Positions 13,713-13,758 of a DNA stretch of 13,758 nt are shown here, piece after piece. Both the position numbers and the translations under genes were made by a program. This stretch comes from JANYCD01 sp043738625 (lineage in GTDB: Bacteria; Pseudomonadota; Gammaproteobacteria; Burkholderiales; Rhodocyclaceae), in NCBI GenBank assembly GCA_043738625.1, contig JAYUFR010000173.1, forward strand, positions 1 through 13,758. Reading direction: 5' to 3'. Every line of letters starts with the position of its first letter. Positions within the stretch are counted from its first letter, which is position 1. Under the pieces are notes generated by a model that was given only the letters and a program-made list of their open reading frames with translations, had not been told where the DNA came from and searched no databases.

Positions 13713-13758
13713 CTTTTCCCTCTACTGACAATCGACAGACACGCAGGCTTCCGCGTGC

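Noticed and set aside
13186..13728. 180-codon plus-strand frame at the right end
   Set aside because: It would need a TTG start without a ribosome binding site and no motif is visible. The minus-strand frame has better start signals, though it is uncertain too.

Overview
The window looks like chromosomal DNA from a GC-rich Gram-negative proteobacterium. An orphan MlaC, a DUF1269 protein, a beta-class GstA and a CYTH-CHAD protein together suggest a betaproteobacterium, or a related gammaproteobacterium; this taxonomic guess is inference. I see no rRNA, tRNA, CRISPR array, integrase or recognisable insertion sequence. All gene calls rest on reading translated motifs by eye; no database search was run.

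Left part (1-3900): metabolic and accessory genes. A Sir2-type NAD-dependent deacylase (cut by the left edge) lies downstream of an HSD10-like short-chain dehydrogenase on the minus strand. Divergent from them is an amidohydrolase of the N-acyl-D-amino-acid deacylase type, which appears to lack two usual metal-ligand motifs. A beta-class glutathione S-transferase (gstA) converges on it.

Middle part (3900-8830): an envelope/stress-flavoured group. It holds a DUF1269 two-helix membrane protein, a Yip1-type five-helix membrane protein, an exported MlaC-like phospholipid-binding protein without other mla genes, a convergent 78-residue charged protein, and a CYTH-CHAD protein (putative triphosphatase/polyphosphate-binding). 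Two possible ECF/sigma-E-like promoters sit before the first two genes. A 396-bp gap rich in inverted repeats follows the CYTH-CHAD gene.

Right part (8826-13070): the most interesting region, a tight four-gene minus-strand operon. In transcription order it encodes a C39-like cysteine peptidase, a RimK-type ATP-grasp ligase with a large extra N-terminal region, a GCS2-family carboxylate-amine ligase, and an N-formylglutamate amidohydrolase-family enzyme. The first three genes are linked by ATGA stop/start overlaps, the last follows after 8 bp, and a candidate terminator lies 20 bp beyond. Two amide-bond-forming ligases plus two amide-bond-cleaving enzymes in one transcript suggest a system that makes and trims a peptide or an amino-acid adduct, probably glutamate-related and cytoplasmic. 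The product and target are unknown. An 18-base hairpin abuts the start codon of the first gene, and an unrecognised 212-codon open frame with a Shine-Dalgarno-like sequence lies directly upstream.
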